DNA of 16,022 bases, from positions 1 through 16,022 of the forward strand of contig CAZINW010000045.1 in the NCBI GenBank assembly GCA_964540765.1. The letters run 5' to 3'. The notes under the pieces were generated by a model that saw only the letters and a list, made by a program, of their open reading frames with translations, searched no databases and had not been told where the DNA came from. The stretch is from CAZJLN01 sp964540765 (GTDB taxonomy: Bacteria; Chloroflexota; Anaerolineae; Anaerolineales; Anaerolineaceae). Positions 1-7,922 of this stretch are shown one piece after another (within the stretch, counting starts at the first letter, position 1; every line of letters starts with the position of its first letter). The position numbers were made by a program, and so were the translations under genes.

Positions 1-37
1 GACCGTGAGGTCGGCGGTCCAAATCCGCCCGCCCCGA
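1..37 (+). tRNA. tRNA 3' part, probably tRNA-Pro (truncated by window edge)
   Basis: Only the 3' half is present. The T arm is GGCGG / TCCAAAT / CCGCC at 13-29, the 3' acceptor strand CGCCCCG is at 30-36, and the discriminator A is at 37. CCA is not encoded, since ACAG follows. Counting back, 8-12 is the variable loop AGGTC, 3-7 the 3' strand of the anticodon stem, and positions 37-38 of the tRNA are G and A. G37 together with a 3' strand ending G72-A73, which implies C1 on the missing 5' strand, is characteristic of bacterial tRNA-Pro. The anticodon lies outside the window, so the identity is inferred. T-loop position 55 is C where nearly all elongator tRNAs have T (pseudouridine). Confidence 0.75.
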
Positions 38-40
38 CAG

Positions 41-70
41 AGACTCTTCCTTTATCAGAGGGGTCTTTTT
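41..70 (+). terminator. Intrinsic terminator of the upstream tRNA
   Basis: AGACTCTTC (41-49) pairs with GAGGGGTCT (58-66) over nine base pairs including two G-U pairs. The loop is 8 nt and a T run ends at 70. It begins four bases after the tRNA discriminator base, so it should end the tRNA transcript. Confidence 0.75.
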
Positions 71-241
71 GTTTGGCGAACAATTACTACTAGGTCGGTT
101 ATGACCCATGTGCAAGGAATACGCTCACACACATCTGCCCTCCACCTAACCGACGGCTGGTGTCTCCCTCATTTCATTCGGGGGATTAAAATATTTTGAC
201 TTGCAAAAGGCGCAAATGGATGTGCCATCCGTCTCACACAG

Positions 242-294
242 GGGAGGGTTTGCATTACTGTTGTTCAGTATATTGGTTGGGCACAAACCCTCCC
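242..294. repeat. Nested inverted repeat in the 71-402 intergenic space
   Basis: GGGAGGGTTTG (242-252) is a perfect 11-bp inverted match to CAAACCCTCCC (284-294). Inside the 31-nt loop, TACTG (256-260) pairs with CAGTA (266-270). Neither strand has a T run after the hairpin, so it is not a standard intrinsic terminator, although it lies between a plus-strand tRNA and the 3' end of a minus-strand operon. Further partners lie nearby: the loop segment 257-269 is nearly complementary to 359-371, and CCGTTGA near 302-308 matches TCAACGG near 371-377. Apart from this foldback potential I see no gene in 71-402. Confidence 0.6.
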
Positions 295-402
295 ACATGA
301 CCCGTTGATGATTTGAAGCAAATCGTACCCTCAGATCAGGAGCGATACCCTATCTCTAACTGAACAACTGTCAACGGTGGGATTATGGTCTGTCCCCAAG
401 GT

Positions 403-1596
403 CTACTCATACTTAAAGCGCCATACCCCGATCGAGAAGAACACCAGCGCAAAACCGCACAGCACCAGGCTCTCCTGCCACACACCCGCCACGCCCTGAC
501 CGCGCAAGACGATATCCAGCATTCCCTGCATCGCCCAGGTGGTGGGGAAGATCTTGACCACATCCCGGATGAACTGGGGGAAGAATTCGATCGGGTACCA
601 GCAGCCCCCCATCATCGCCATCACCATGCCAACCATGATGCTCACGCCATCGGCTTGTGCCCCGGTTTTCACCATGGTTCCCAGCATCGTCCCGAGTGCA
701 GCGGCTGCCAGCGTCGAAGAGACCAGCATCATCGCTATAGCCAGCGGGGAATCTCCCCAATTGATGTGCATGACGTAAATACCAAACAATACCAGGATGG
801 TCATTTGCACCAGCGCGGTCAGCATCTGACCAATGATGGTTCCGGTGATATAGGTGGCTTTGCTGGTGGGTGTGGTGAGTATGCGGCGCAAGGTGCCACT
901 CTGGCGCTCCACTGCGAACATGGCTGATAGACCGATGAGGGGGATGAACACCCATGTGATCATTTGACCGATTGAACTGTTGGCGCGCGGGTCATATTCG
1001 ACCTGATCCGGCGTGTTTCCGCTGATCTCCTGGATGCGCTGTGGGGCTTGTTCCAACTGTTCCTGTGCGGAGACAAGCGCCTGATCAAAGTATGCCTGGC
1101 GCTCTTCGCTCGAAGCGAACGGGCGCAGGGCTTCAGCTTGTGCCACACTTGTCTTGGCAATCTCCACGGTGCTTCCCACCCGGCTAAGCGCTGCCTGCAC
1201 CCCCTGTTGCGCCACCAGGGCGTTGGTATTGTTGGGCAACTGGCGCAATTCCAGTTCCATCGAGCCGGACTGCAAGGCACCCCAGCCAAACCCGCCCGGC
1301 AGGATCAGCACGGCAGAAACCTGGCGTTCATCCAAGTCAGAAAGCGCGTCTTCCCGCGTTTTCAGCAGCGGTTGGATGGAAGTGGATGCTTCCAGGGTAT
1401 CCAGCAAGGTGGCAGAGAGGGGAGTGTTGGCTTCGTCCACCACGTAGAGTGGGACGCGGTTATCGGCTGGTGCACCGGTACTCCCTCCAATGACGAGAGT
1501 GAAGACGATCGGAAGGATGATGAAGAAAAGCCACTCAACCGGGCTGGTAAAGCGTACAAGAGTATCTTTTATGGCGATTGCCAGCATTTTTTTCAT
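403..1596 (-). CDS. ABC-2 type exporter permease (second permease of the operon)
   Basis: A 397-residue membrane protein of the ABC-2 transporter family. One N-terminal helix lies at about residues 20-38, followed by a large extracytoplasmic region at about 45-205 that includes a Gln/Glu/Ala-rich probable coiled-coil stretch at about 145-195. Five or so membrane segments follow between about 210 and 392. The sequence VERQSGTLRRILTTPTS at about 229-245 is the conserved cytoplasmic motif expected to contact the ATPase. The ATG at 1596 is preferred because AGAGG sits 6 nt before it. An ATG at 1602 lies directly after that ribosome binding site, and the open frame continues to 1758 only by running into the upstream gene. 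The gap from the previous stop is 10 nt, so translation is probably coupled. It should pair with the 1607-2860 permease as a heterodimer. The substrate cannot be told from sequence. Confidence 0.9.
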   Translation of the reverse strand: MKKMLAIAIKDTLVRFTSPVEWLFFIILPIVFTLVIGGSTGAPADNRVPLYVVDEANTPLSATLLDTLEASTSIQPLLKTREDALSDLDERQVSAVLILPGGFGWGALQSGSMELELRQLPNNTNALVAQQGVQAALSRVGSTVEIAKTSVAQAEALRPFASSEERQAYFDQALVSAQEQLEQAPQRIQEISGNTPDQVEYDPRANSSIGQMITWVFIPLIGLSAMFAVERQSGTLRRILTTPTSKATYITGTIIGQMLTALVQMTILVLFGIYVMHINWGDSPLAIAMMLVSSTLAAAALGTMLGTMVKTGAQADGVSIMVGMVMAMMGGCWYPIEFFPQFIRDVVKIFPTTWAMQGMLDIVLRGQGVAGVWQESLVLCGFALVFFSIGVWRFKYE

Positions 1597-1606
1597 GATC
1601 ATCCTC

Positions 1607-2860
1607 TCACTTTCTACCCAACCCGTGCTGACGGATCCATAACGACGCGATGATGAAGAGTACTGCTCCCATGACCAGCAATGCGACCAGCGGTGTGCGG
1701 ATGCTGTGCAGGTTGCCGCCCATCGCCAGGGTGGTAAAACCGCTGATGCCCCACGCATTGGGGGTGATCTTGCTGACCGTCCGTACCCATTCGGGCATCA
1801 TGCTGAGGTCAAAGAAGCTGCCACCCAAAATGCCGAAGAGGAGCATCATCGCTGACCCTACAGAGCTGATCTGCCCCGGGGTTTTGAGGGAGGCAGCGAT
1901 GAGCATTCCCCATGCGGTGGCCCCGAAAGCTGCAGCGAGCACAAGCATCAGCACCGCCAGTGGGTCGCCCCATTGCAAGCTGAAGAGCAGCGAAGTACCT
2001 CCGATCAGGATGAGCAACTGAGCCACGCTTGTGAGAAAGATGCCAAAAACCTTGCCACCCAGGATTTGAGCGGACGTGGTGGGTGAGACCAGCATGCGCG
2101 AAAGTGTGCCTTGCCGGTCTTCAACCAGGAGCGAACGCCCACCGTAGGTGACGGTGAACATCAGGAACATTAATGCCATGCCCGGCGCCAGGTATGCCAG
2201 GACGTCGAATTTGACGGCTTCCCCGCTGGCGGTGACATTATTCAGACGGATCGCAGATGAATGGGCAGCATTTTGCGCTTGCTGGGCACCAAAGGCACTG
2301 CCCACAACCATTGCCTGCTCTGGGGTGATGTAACCGCCTTCGATCAATTGTGAGACCGTGATTTGTGTGCCAATCCGACCGGTCTCGACTTGCATCATGA
2401 ACTGGTCCAAAATGGTGCGAACAATGCCAACGCTGGTTGGTTGGACGGGGTTGGTATAAAACTCGACCTGAACGGTTTCGGAAGGGGATGTGGAACCTTC
2501 CTGCGGAATGATGGATGCAGTAAACCCCTGTGGAATGATCAGGGCTGCGGCGTATTGGTCTTCGTCAACCTGCTGGCTGGCATCAACTGGAGAGGGCAGC
2601 AAGCTGGACTCTACCAATGTGTCGATATCTGGGGACTGGAACAGCTCCACCAGCGCCTGACCCAATTCTCCCTCGTCCCGGTTGACAATTGCCAGTGGGA
2701 TGCCGTTGATGCCAGCGCTGTTCGTGCCTGAAAAACGCCCGGTGATAAAGCCCATGCCGACGGTAAGGAAGAAGGGAGCAAGTAGCATCAGCACCAGGGC
2801 AGAGCGGTCGCGGAAAATGAGCCGCAGATCTTTCCACGCAATCAGGAATAATTTACGCAT
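1607..2860 (-). CDS. ABC-2 type exporter permease (first permease of the operon)
   Basis: A 417-residue ABC-2 permease with the same architecture as its downstream neighbour: one N-terminal helix (about 21-40), an extracytoplasmic domain of about 170 residues, then a helix cluster (about 219-240, 268-293, 300-324, 334-350 and 389-408). EDRQGTLSRMLVSPTT at about 247-262 matches the family's cytoplasmic coupling motif. GAGG lies 7 nt before the ATG, and the gap to the ATPase stop is 9 nt. Two non-identical permeases plus one ATPase is the usual layout of daunorubicin-type and related drug or lipid exporters. Similarity in layout to the second permease suggests an old duplication. Confidence 0.9.
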   Translation of the reverse strand: MRKLFLIAWKDLRLIFRDRSALVLMLLAPFFLTVGMGFITGRFSGTNSAGINGIPLAIVNRDEGELGQALVELFQSPDIDTLVESSLLPSPVDASQQVDEDQYAAALIIPQGFTASIIPQEGSTSPSETVQVEFYTNPVQPTSVGIVRTILDQFMMQVETGRIGTQITVSQLIEGGYITPEQAMVVGSAFGAQQAQNAAHSSAIRLNNVTASGEAVKFDVLAYLAPGMALMFLMFTVTYGGRSLLVEDRQGTLSRMLVSPTTSAQILGGKVFGIFLTSVAQLLILIGGTSLLFSLQWGDPLAVLMLVLAAAFGATAWGMLIAASLKTPGQISSVGSAMMLLFGILGGSFFDLSMMPEWVRTVSKITPNAWGISGFTTLAMGGNLHSIRTPLVALLVMGAVLFIIASLWIRQHGLGRK

Positions 2861-2869
2861 AGCGATACC

Positions 2870-3814
2870 TCAATCCCTCAATGCCCGACCGGTCAGGTGC
2901 AGAAAAACTGCCTCCAGGTTGGGCTCGCGGATATCAATCGAATGGATCTTAAGCCCAAGCTCATTAGCACAAGAAACAGCGGGGGCGATCAACTCTTCAG
3001 CGGAAGGGGTGACGATGGAAATCTCGTGATCGGTTGCGTCAGCTTTGAGGACGCCCTTGAGCTTTTCCAGCCCGGTTATCAGCGGCTGGGGATCTTCATT
3101 CTCACCCAGGTGCAGCACAAGGGTATCTGTCTCGCCGACCTGACGGGTGAGCTCGGATTGTGTGCCGAGGGCAATCAGTTCCCCGTGGTCGATGATGCCC
3201 ACGCGGTTTGAGAGTTCCTGCGCTTCTTCCATATAATGGGTGGTATAGAGGATGGTCATGCCCTGGCGATTGAGTTCCTTGACCGAGTCCAGGATGGCGC
3301 GGCGCGACTGAGGGTCAATGCCGACCGTGGGTTCATCCATAAAAAGAAGTCGGGGTTTATGCAGCAATCCGACGCCGATGTTCACGCGCCGTTTCATCCC
3401 ACCAGAGTAGGTTTTGATGCGCTGTTTGGCTTTATCTTTCAGACCAATTTGCTCCAGCACTTCAGCAATGCGCGAGGAAAGTTCCTTGCCAGAAAGACCA
3501 TACATCTGCCCCCAGAAATTCAGGTTTTCCAGGGCTGTCAAGTCTTCATAGAGCGCCAGTTCCTGGGGAACGACCCCAATACAGCGTTTAACTGCCATGG
3601 GTTCGCGTGTGACGGAATGCCCGCAGATGGTTGCATCGCCACTGGTGGGGGTGTAGAGCGTGGAAAGCACGGAGATGGTGGTGGTTTTGCCGGCTCCGTT
3701 CGGTCCGAGCAGGCTGAAGATCTCGCCTTCCTGGATCGCGAACGAGACACTATTAACCGCAGTGAAGTCGTCGTACTTTTTGACCAAGTCACGAATTTCA
3801 AGAATGGGAGTCAT
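2870..3814 (-). CDS. ABC exporter ATP-binding subunit (DrrA/CcmA-like)
   Basis: A 314-residue nucleotide-binding subunit that powers the two permeases downstream. The Walker A motif GPNGAGKT is at 37-44, the Q-loop region VVPQE at 81-85, the signature YSGGM at 136-140, Walker B LLFMDE at 156-161 (catalytic E161), and the H-loop histidine at 193 in TTHYMEEA. After the core, about 90 residues form the C-terminal extension common in DrrA-type ATPases. The ATG at 3814 is preferred: GAGG lies 5 nt upstream. An in-frame GTG at 3820 overlaps that ribosome binding site. It is the first complete gene of the operon, and its start lies 27 nt after a truncated thioredoxin-like reading frame. Confidence 0.93.
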   Translation of the reverse strand: MTPILEIRDLVKKYDDFTAVNSVSFAIQEGEIFSLLGPNGAGKTTTISVLSTLYTPTSGDATICGHSVTREPMAVKRCIGVVPQELALYEDLTALENLNFWGQMYGLSGKELSSRIAEVLEQIGLKDKAKQRIKTYSGGMKRRVNIGVGLLHKPRLLFMDEPTVGIDPQSRRAILDSVKELNRQGMTILYTTHYMEEAQELSNRVGIIDHGELIALGTQSELTRQVGETDTLVLHLGENEDPQPLITGLEKLKGVLKADATDHEISIVTPSAEELIAPAVSCANELGLKIHSIDIREPNLEAVFLHLTGRALRD

Positions 3815-3841
3815 ATTCACCTCAAAAAAGGATAAGTTTAC

Positions 3842-3949
3842 TTATTCTATATTTTCGTCCACTTTTTCTGCTGTCAGGGCTGCCTTTAAGTTCTCTAAAC
3901 CCATTTTCCATGACGGGCAATCTGCAAAATAGAGTAGTTCAATTTTCAT
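3842..3949 (-). pseudogene. N-terminal remnant of a small thioredoxin-like protein (35 codons)
   Basis: The ATG at 3949 follows a very strong ribosome binding site (AGGAGG, 4-nt spacing). The peptide begins MKIELLYFADCPSW, which resembles the first strand and redox-active Cys-Pro turn (Cys11) of small thioredoxin-fold proteins usually about 90-110 residues long. It then reads into an amphipathic helix and stops at a TAA after 35 residues (ends DENIE). No continuation is found in any frame before the ATPase starts. I read it as a gene that lost its C-terminal two thirds, probably when the ABC genes were brought next to it. It still supplies the likely promoter and leader for the operon. The alternative is a genuine short translated leader peptide. 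Confidence 0.6.
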
Positions 3950-3990
3950 TCGTCCTCCTATAACCCATAACATTTCAAGATTTGAACGAT

Positions 3991-3996
3991 ATTATA
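3991..3996 (-). promoter_or_regulatory. Candidate -10 box for the exporter operon
   Basis: On the minus strand, TATAAT sits 42 nt upstream of the 3949 start codon. No convincing -35 is found at 16-18 bp. A second possible pairing is TTGCTG with TATAGA at 17-bp spacing, 15 bp further upstream. The position fits transcription of the remnant gene and the ABC genes together. Confidence 0.4.
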
Positions 3997-4022
3997 AAAC
4001 AGATTTCTATAAAACAGATTTC
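3993..4022. repeat. Two-copy 15-bp tandem duplication overlapping a likely promoter
   Basis: TATAAAACAGATTTC occurs twice head to tail with no mismatch. On the minus strand the unit carries TTTATA, so the duplication yields two -10-like boxes (TATAGA, then TATAAT at 3991-3996) upstream of the 3949 start. It lies in the 330-bp divergent space between the exporter operon and the P-type ATPase. Confidence 0.85.
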
Positions 4023-4070
4023 ATTCTTCAGCAAGCCTCTTTTCGTTTCGATCGATTTAATTTGGTTCAG

Positions 4071-4099
4071 GTATCAATTGCGATTGTATCAATTGCGAT
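4071..4099. repeat. Two-copy 15-bp tandem duplication
   Basis: GTATCAATTGCGAT is repeated with a 15-bp period over 29 nt, perfect within the repeat. It lies in the same divergent intergenic space as the 3993-4022 duplication but has an unrelated unit. The rest of 4100-4279 is AT-rich, with a short hairpin around 4181-4198 (ATTCCA / TGGAAT) and no other gene seen. Confidence 0.85.
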
Positions 4100-4279
4100 A
4101 ACCCAAATAAAAACCCCGTTTTCATATTTGTAATGATCGCATTTTTTTATTATCCTAATTACTTATACCCTCCTGAAAACCATTCCAGGTGGTGGAATTG
4201 GACAGCAAACAAGTTTTGACCATTTCTTTTTTTAGGAATCAACACCCTCTTTTTTCTTTTGTATTAGAATTTATATAAC

Positions 4280-6622
4280 ATGACTACACTTACAAATGAA
4301 CCCACAAACCCATTAACCGGGCTGACCTCTGCAGAAGCTGCAAAACGGTTGAAACAATATGGTTCAAACGCGATCCCCGAAGCCAAACGAAATCTGCTGC
4401 TGGTGTTTCTTAAAAAGTTCTGGGCGCCTGTCCCGTGGATGCTCGAAATTACCATCATACTCGAAATATACCTTGGTAAGAACACCGAAGCGATCGTTAT
4501 CGGAGCACTGCTCGTCTTCAATGCCATCCTGAGTTTTAGCCAGGAGAATCACGCCCAAAATGCACTGTCTCTCCTCCGTCAAAAGCTGACGGTGCAGACG
4601 CGCACCCGCCGCGATGGGCAGTGGCAGCTGATCCCTGCTCTCGACCTCGTACCTGGTGACATCATCCACCTGCGCATGGGAGACCTAGTCCCTGCTGATG
4701 CCAATCTCATTGACGGGCAGGTGGAGATCGACCAGTCGGCCCTGACCGGTGAATCGCTGCCGGTGGAAACCGGTGCAGGACAGGTAACATTTGCAGGCGC
4801 GGTCATTAAGCGCGGCGAAACAACCTGCGAGGTCACTAACACTGGTGCGAACACCAAATTCGGTAAGACCGCTGAACTGGTTCGTGAGGCAAAGACTGTC
4901 AGTCACCTTGAAGAGATCATTTTTTCCATCGTGAAATACCTCGTCATTGCCGATGCTGTCCTGGTTGCGTTGGTCATCGGTTATGCCTTCTACGCCCAAA
5001 TCGCCTGGCATCAGATCCTGCCCTTTGCGCTCATCATCCTGGTTGCGTCGGTGCCGGTGGCACTACCTGCCACGTTCACCCTTGCCACCGCCCTCGGCGC
5101 AGCGGAACTAGCAAAGCAGGGTGTTCTCGTCGCCCGCCTCTCCGCCATCGAAGAAGCTGCTGCGATGACCATCCTGGCTAGTGACAAAACAGGTACGATC
5201 ACTGAGAACCGCCTCAAGTTGAACACAATACGCGCCTACCCTCCTTACCAGGAGGTTGATGTCATCCGGTTTGGAGCACAGGCTTCCCGGGCCGCCACGC
5301 AGGACCCGCTTGACCTCGCCATTATCGAAGGCGCGCACAACCGTCAAATGGATTTGGTAGGTGAACGCCTGGACTTCACCCCGTTTGAGCCAGCGACGAA
5401 AAGGTCCGAGGCGCTGATTGTGCTGCCGGATGGGAGCAAAATACGAATCCTGAAGGGTGCTCCACAGACGATTACTGCGCTTACAGGTGGGCAGGACATT
5501 GAGGCAGACGTTGCAGAATTTGCCGGGTTTGGGAATCGCGTTCTTGCTGTTGCAGCCGGTCCCGATTCCGGTCCGTTCCAGCTGGTCGGCCTACTCGGGC
5601 TGCAGGATACGCCTCGCCCTGATTCAAAAACCTTGATCCAGGAACTCAACAAGTTAGGCGTGCGTGTCGTAATGGTAACCGGAGATGAAGCACTCACTGC
5701 CAAAGCCGTCGCGGCACAGGTGGGCATCACCGGGGATCCCTGCCCAGGCGAGGAGTTGCATAACATTCACCAGGAAGGTGCTCCGGAGTGCAGCATTTTT
5801 GCGGGTGTGTTCCCGGAAGACAAATTCCGTCTCGTGCAGGGCCTGCAAAAATCCGGTCGAATCGTGGGCATGACCGGCGATGGTGTGAATGATGCGCCTG
5901 CTCTGAAACAAGCAGAGGTAGGCATCGCAGTGGCCAGCGCCACCGATGTGGCGAAGGCAGCAGCCAGCCTGGTGCTGACCAAAGAGGGGTTAAGCAATAT
6001 CCTGGATGCAGTCAAGGCCAGCCGCCAGATTTACCAGCGCATGCTGACCTACACGCTCAATAAAATTATTAAGACATTCCAGATCGCGCTGTTCCTGAGC
6101 GTGGGATTTGTCCTGACTCGTGAGTTCGTGGTCACGCCGCTGCTGATCATCTTGCTGCTGTTTGCCAATGATTTTGTCACCATGTCGCTTGCCACAGACA
6201 ATGTTTCCTATTCCCGCAAACCGGACCGCTGGAAAATCCTGCCGTTGATGGTGGCTGCCTTCGGGCTGGCCCTTCCGGTGTTGCTGCTATCGTTTGGATT
6301 CTTCTATGTGGCTAACTATGTAGCGCACCTTCCGTTGGGACAGCTGCAGACACTAATGTTTGTGATGCTGGTGTTCACCGGCCAGGCAAATGTATACCTT
6401 GTGCGTGAACGTCACCATTTTTGGAACTCCCGACCCAGCCGCTGGATGCTACTTGGTACGCTGGCTGATATCATTCTTGTGAGTATTTTTGCCTCGCGGG
6501 GCATCCTGATGACTGCCATCCCGCTGTCGTATATTGCTGTCAGTTTGCTGGTGGTGGCTTTGTATGTCCCATGCGCAGATTGGATTAAGATCCTGATCTT
6601 CAAGCTCACCCAAATCGGATAG
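4280..6622 (+). CDS. P-type plasma-membrane H+-ATPase (P3A type)
   Basis: A 780-residue ATP-driven cation pump of the P3A class, expected to export protons across the cytoplasmic membrane. Motifs in order: actuator loop TGES at 156-159, PVALP in M4 at 259-263, phosphorylation motif DKTGT with Asp302, nucleotide-domain KGAP at 392-395, MVTGD near 465-469, and the hinge TGDGVND at 532-538. The M6 segment FANDFVTMSLATDN carries Asn630-Asp631, which aligns by motif with the proton-binding Asn-Asp of plant plasma-membrane pumps. The protein ends soon after the last helix, so it lacks the C-terminal autoinhibitory tail of plant and fungal enzymes, as in archaeal and bacterial homologues. No Shine-Dalgarno sequence precedes the ATG. 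TAGAAT at 4265-4270 could be a -10 box giving an almost leaderless mRNA. It is transcribed alone. Confidence 0.93.
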   Translation: MTTLTNEPTNPLTGLTSAEAAKRLKQYGSNAIPEAKRNLLLVFLKKFWAPVPWMLEITIILEIYLGKNTEAIVIGALLVFNAILSFSQENHAQNALSLLRQKLTVQTRTRRDGQWQLIPALDLVPGDIIHLRMGDLVPADANLIDGQVEIDQSALTGESLPVETGAGQVTFAGAVIKRGETTCEVTNTGANTKFGKTAELVREAKTVSHLEEIIFSIVKYLVIADAVLVALVIGYAFYAQIAWHQILPFALIILVASVPVALPATFTLATALGAAELAKQGVLVARLSAIEEAAAMTILASDKTGTITENRLKLNTIRAYPPYQEVDVIRFGAQASRAATQDPLDLAIIEGAHNRQMDLVGERLDFTPFEPATKRSEALIVLPDGSKIRILKGAPQTITALTGGQDIEADVAEFAGFGNRVLAVAAGPDSGPFQLVGLLGLQDTPRPDSKTLIQELNKLGVRVVMVTGDEALTAKAVAAQVGITGDPCPGEELHNIHQEGAPECSIFAGVFPEDKFRLVQGLQKSGRIVGMTGDGVNDAPALKQAEVGIAVASATDVAKAAASLVLTKEGLSNILDAVKASRQIYQRMLTYTLNKIIKTFQIALFLSVGFVLTREFVVTPLLIILLLFANDFVTMSLATDNVSYSRKPDRWKILPLMVAAFGLALPVLLLSFGFFYVANYVAHLPLGQLQTLMFVMLVFTGQANVYLVRERHHFWNSRPSRWMLLGTLADIILVSIFASRGILMTAIPLSYIAVSLLVVALYVPCADWIKILIFKLTQIG

Positions 6623-6653
6623 AATCAGCCGGCTCTCAATTTCAGTGGACTAG

Positions 6654-6823
6654 GAGCCCGCTGAAAAAGTCCCCTTATAGAAACCACTTTCTGAGAAAGT
6701 GGGGCGTTACTGCTGTAAAACGGGATTTTTTACATCTTTGTTCCCAAAATGCTGCCTTTTTTGTACAAAAGTGGGGCATCCGCGCAGAGAAATTTTTGGA
6801 GCAGAGGGTTTTTCAAAGCTCTC
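6654..6823. mobile_element. 170-bp MITE, copy 1
   Basis: The element runs from GAGCCCGCTGAAAAAG to GTTTTTCAAAGCTCTC. The first 20 bp and the reverse complement of the last 20 bp match at about 13 positions (GAG..C..TGAAAAA). It is flanked by CTAG on both sides (6650-6653 and 6824-6827), a 4-bp target duplication of the YTAR type described for the IS5 and IS701 families. It contains a perfect 8-bp stem around CCACTTTC/GAAAGTGG and the palindrome TTTTGTACAAAA. It has no transposase and would need one supplied in trans. The insertion begins 31 bp after the H+-ATPase stop. Confidence 0.85.
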
Positions 6824-7001
6824 CTAGGGTACTTTGTAATATGTGCCTCAGTCGCAAGCCTAAGATTTCCGAAGATTTGTAGAACGCACGGGTTTATAGG
6901 GTTATTTTTCGAGAGCAGATGTACCAGCCGCATTATAAGAATAATGATTTGGATGGGCAGCTCATCTTCAAATTTACCCGGCATATTCAGGGGGTGTTTA
7001 G

Positions 7002-7171
7002 GAGCCCGCTGAAAAAGTCCCCTTATAGAAACCACTTTCTGAGAAAGTGGGGCGTTACTGCTGTAAAACGGGATTTTTTACATCTTTGTTCCCAAAATGC
7101 TGCCTTTTTTGTACAAAAGTGGGGCATCCGCGCAGAGAAATTTTTGGAGCAGAGGGTTTTTCAAAGCTCTC
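7002..7171. mobile_element. 170-bp MITE, copy 2
   Basis: By eye it is identical over all 170 bp to copy 1 and in the same orientation. Its flanks are different: TTAG at 6998-7001 and again at 7172-7175, also a YTAR-type 4-bp duplication. Separate target duplications argue for two insertion events rather than one segmental duplication. The 170 bp between the copies (6828-6997) holds no recognisable gene. Confidence 0.85.
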
Positions 7172-7681
7172 TTAGAGCTATCTTTTTATTGAGTAGTATC
7201 CTGTGGAAAATTTTTCACTCCCCTCGTTAGTTATCTTCCCGTTTAAATGGCAGGCACCAAATAATGATTAGTTTTTCATATACTAAAAGTCACGGGAAAA
7301 ATGCAAGAGATATCCTACACAATATTAACATAAACATGAGTAGGCAAACTGTATTCCAAGGCAACTGACAGCTCCATTTTCTTATTGATAGGATCAAAGG
7401 CAGAAGGTGCTGCTTCTGTTGATAATATAGAAAATGTGTGCACCCGCAGCGATGATTTAACTTATCTTGATCCATTTCTTGCAAGGGAAATTGGGCATCA
7501 GAGTGGAAATTTGGCCTTGGACCTTTTAGTCAGTTTGTCACGCCATTGGTCTTCTGATCAAATGGTGCGGTTTATCTTTGTCTTTACCATTTTTGCACTA
7601 TTTGGCAGGATTGGTAGGCAATTTGATATTGCTAATAAAATATGAGTGGAAAAAACTGTAAATACTGAAAGCTTTTTTAAA

Positions 7682-7708
7682 CTAAAATGAAAAGCCTAAA
7701 ATGAAAAG
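7682..7708. repeat. Two-copy tandem duplication, 14-bp period
   Basis: CTAAAATGAAAAG occurs at 7682-7694 and 7696-7708, separated by one C, with no mismatch. It lies in noncoding sequence. Confidence 0.8.
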
Positions 7709-7788
7709 AGGTATCGGTGTATCATCCTTGACCAATTTCCTATTGGCTACGCGCTATCAGCTAATAGCGGGTGTGTGTATTTTGTTTG

Positions 7789-7806
7789 CGAAAACTACGA
7801 AAACTA
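7789..7806. repeat. Two-copy tandem duplication, 9-bp unit
   Basis: CGAAAACTA is repeated exactly, head to tail. It is the shortest of the set and could arise by chance on its own. Confidence 0.7.
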
Positions 7807-7892
7807 AATAAATGTCAATGTTGGGTTGTGGGTGTCTGATGGCTGGAGAATGTGCCTGGTTATGAATTTCCCTTCCACCATTTTTGGGGGGA

Positions 7893-7922
7893 CTGTCTGA
7901 TCTCTCCTGTCTGATCTCTCCT
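7893..7922. repeat. Two-copy tandem duplication, 14-bp period, upstream of ettA
   Basis: CTGTCTGATCTCTC is repeated with a 14-bp period over 30 nt, ending 34 nt before the ettA start codon and about 21 nt before its -10 box. It covers the place where a -35 element would be sought. Confidence 0.85.

Noticed and set aside
242..294. Intrinsic terminator for the exporter operon
   Set aside because: There is no T run after the stem on either strand and the loop is 31 nt.
385..927. 180-codon plus-strand open frame rich in His and Gln
   Set aside because: It lies wholly antisense to the 403-1596 permease, has no recognisable domain and has a biased composition typical of an antisense shadow.
1597..1758. 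N-terminal extension of the second permease
   Set aside because: It overlaps the end of the preceding gene in another frame, and a proper ribosome binding site and the family N-terminus point to the ATG at 1596.
3842..3949. Stop-codon recoding (selenocysteine) to extend the thioredoxin-like frame
   Set aside because: The stop is TAA, not TGA, and the sequence after it does not continue the fold in any frame.
6654..7230. Open frames across the MITE pair (101-103 codons) as transposase genes
   Set aside because: They cross element boundaries, repeat with the element, and show no DDE or other transposase motif.
7385..7645. 86-codon plus-strand frame as a gene
   Set aside because: No ribosome binding site, no motif, AT-rich surroundings. 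The hydrophobic run looks like chance.
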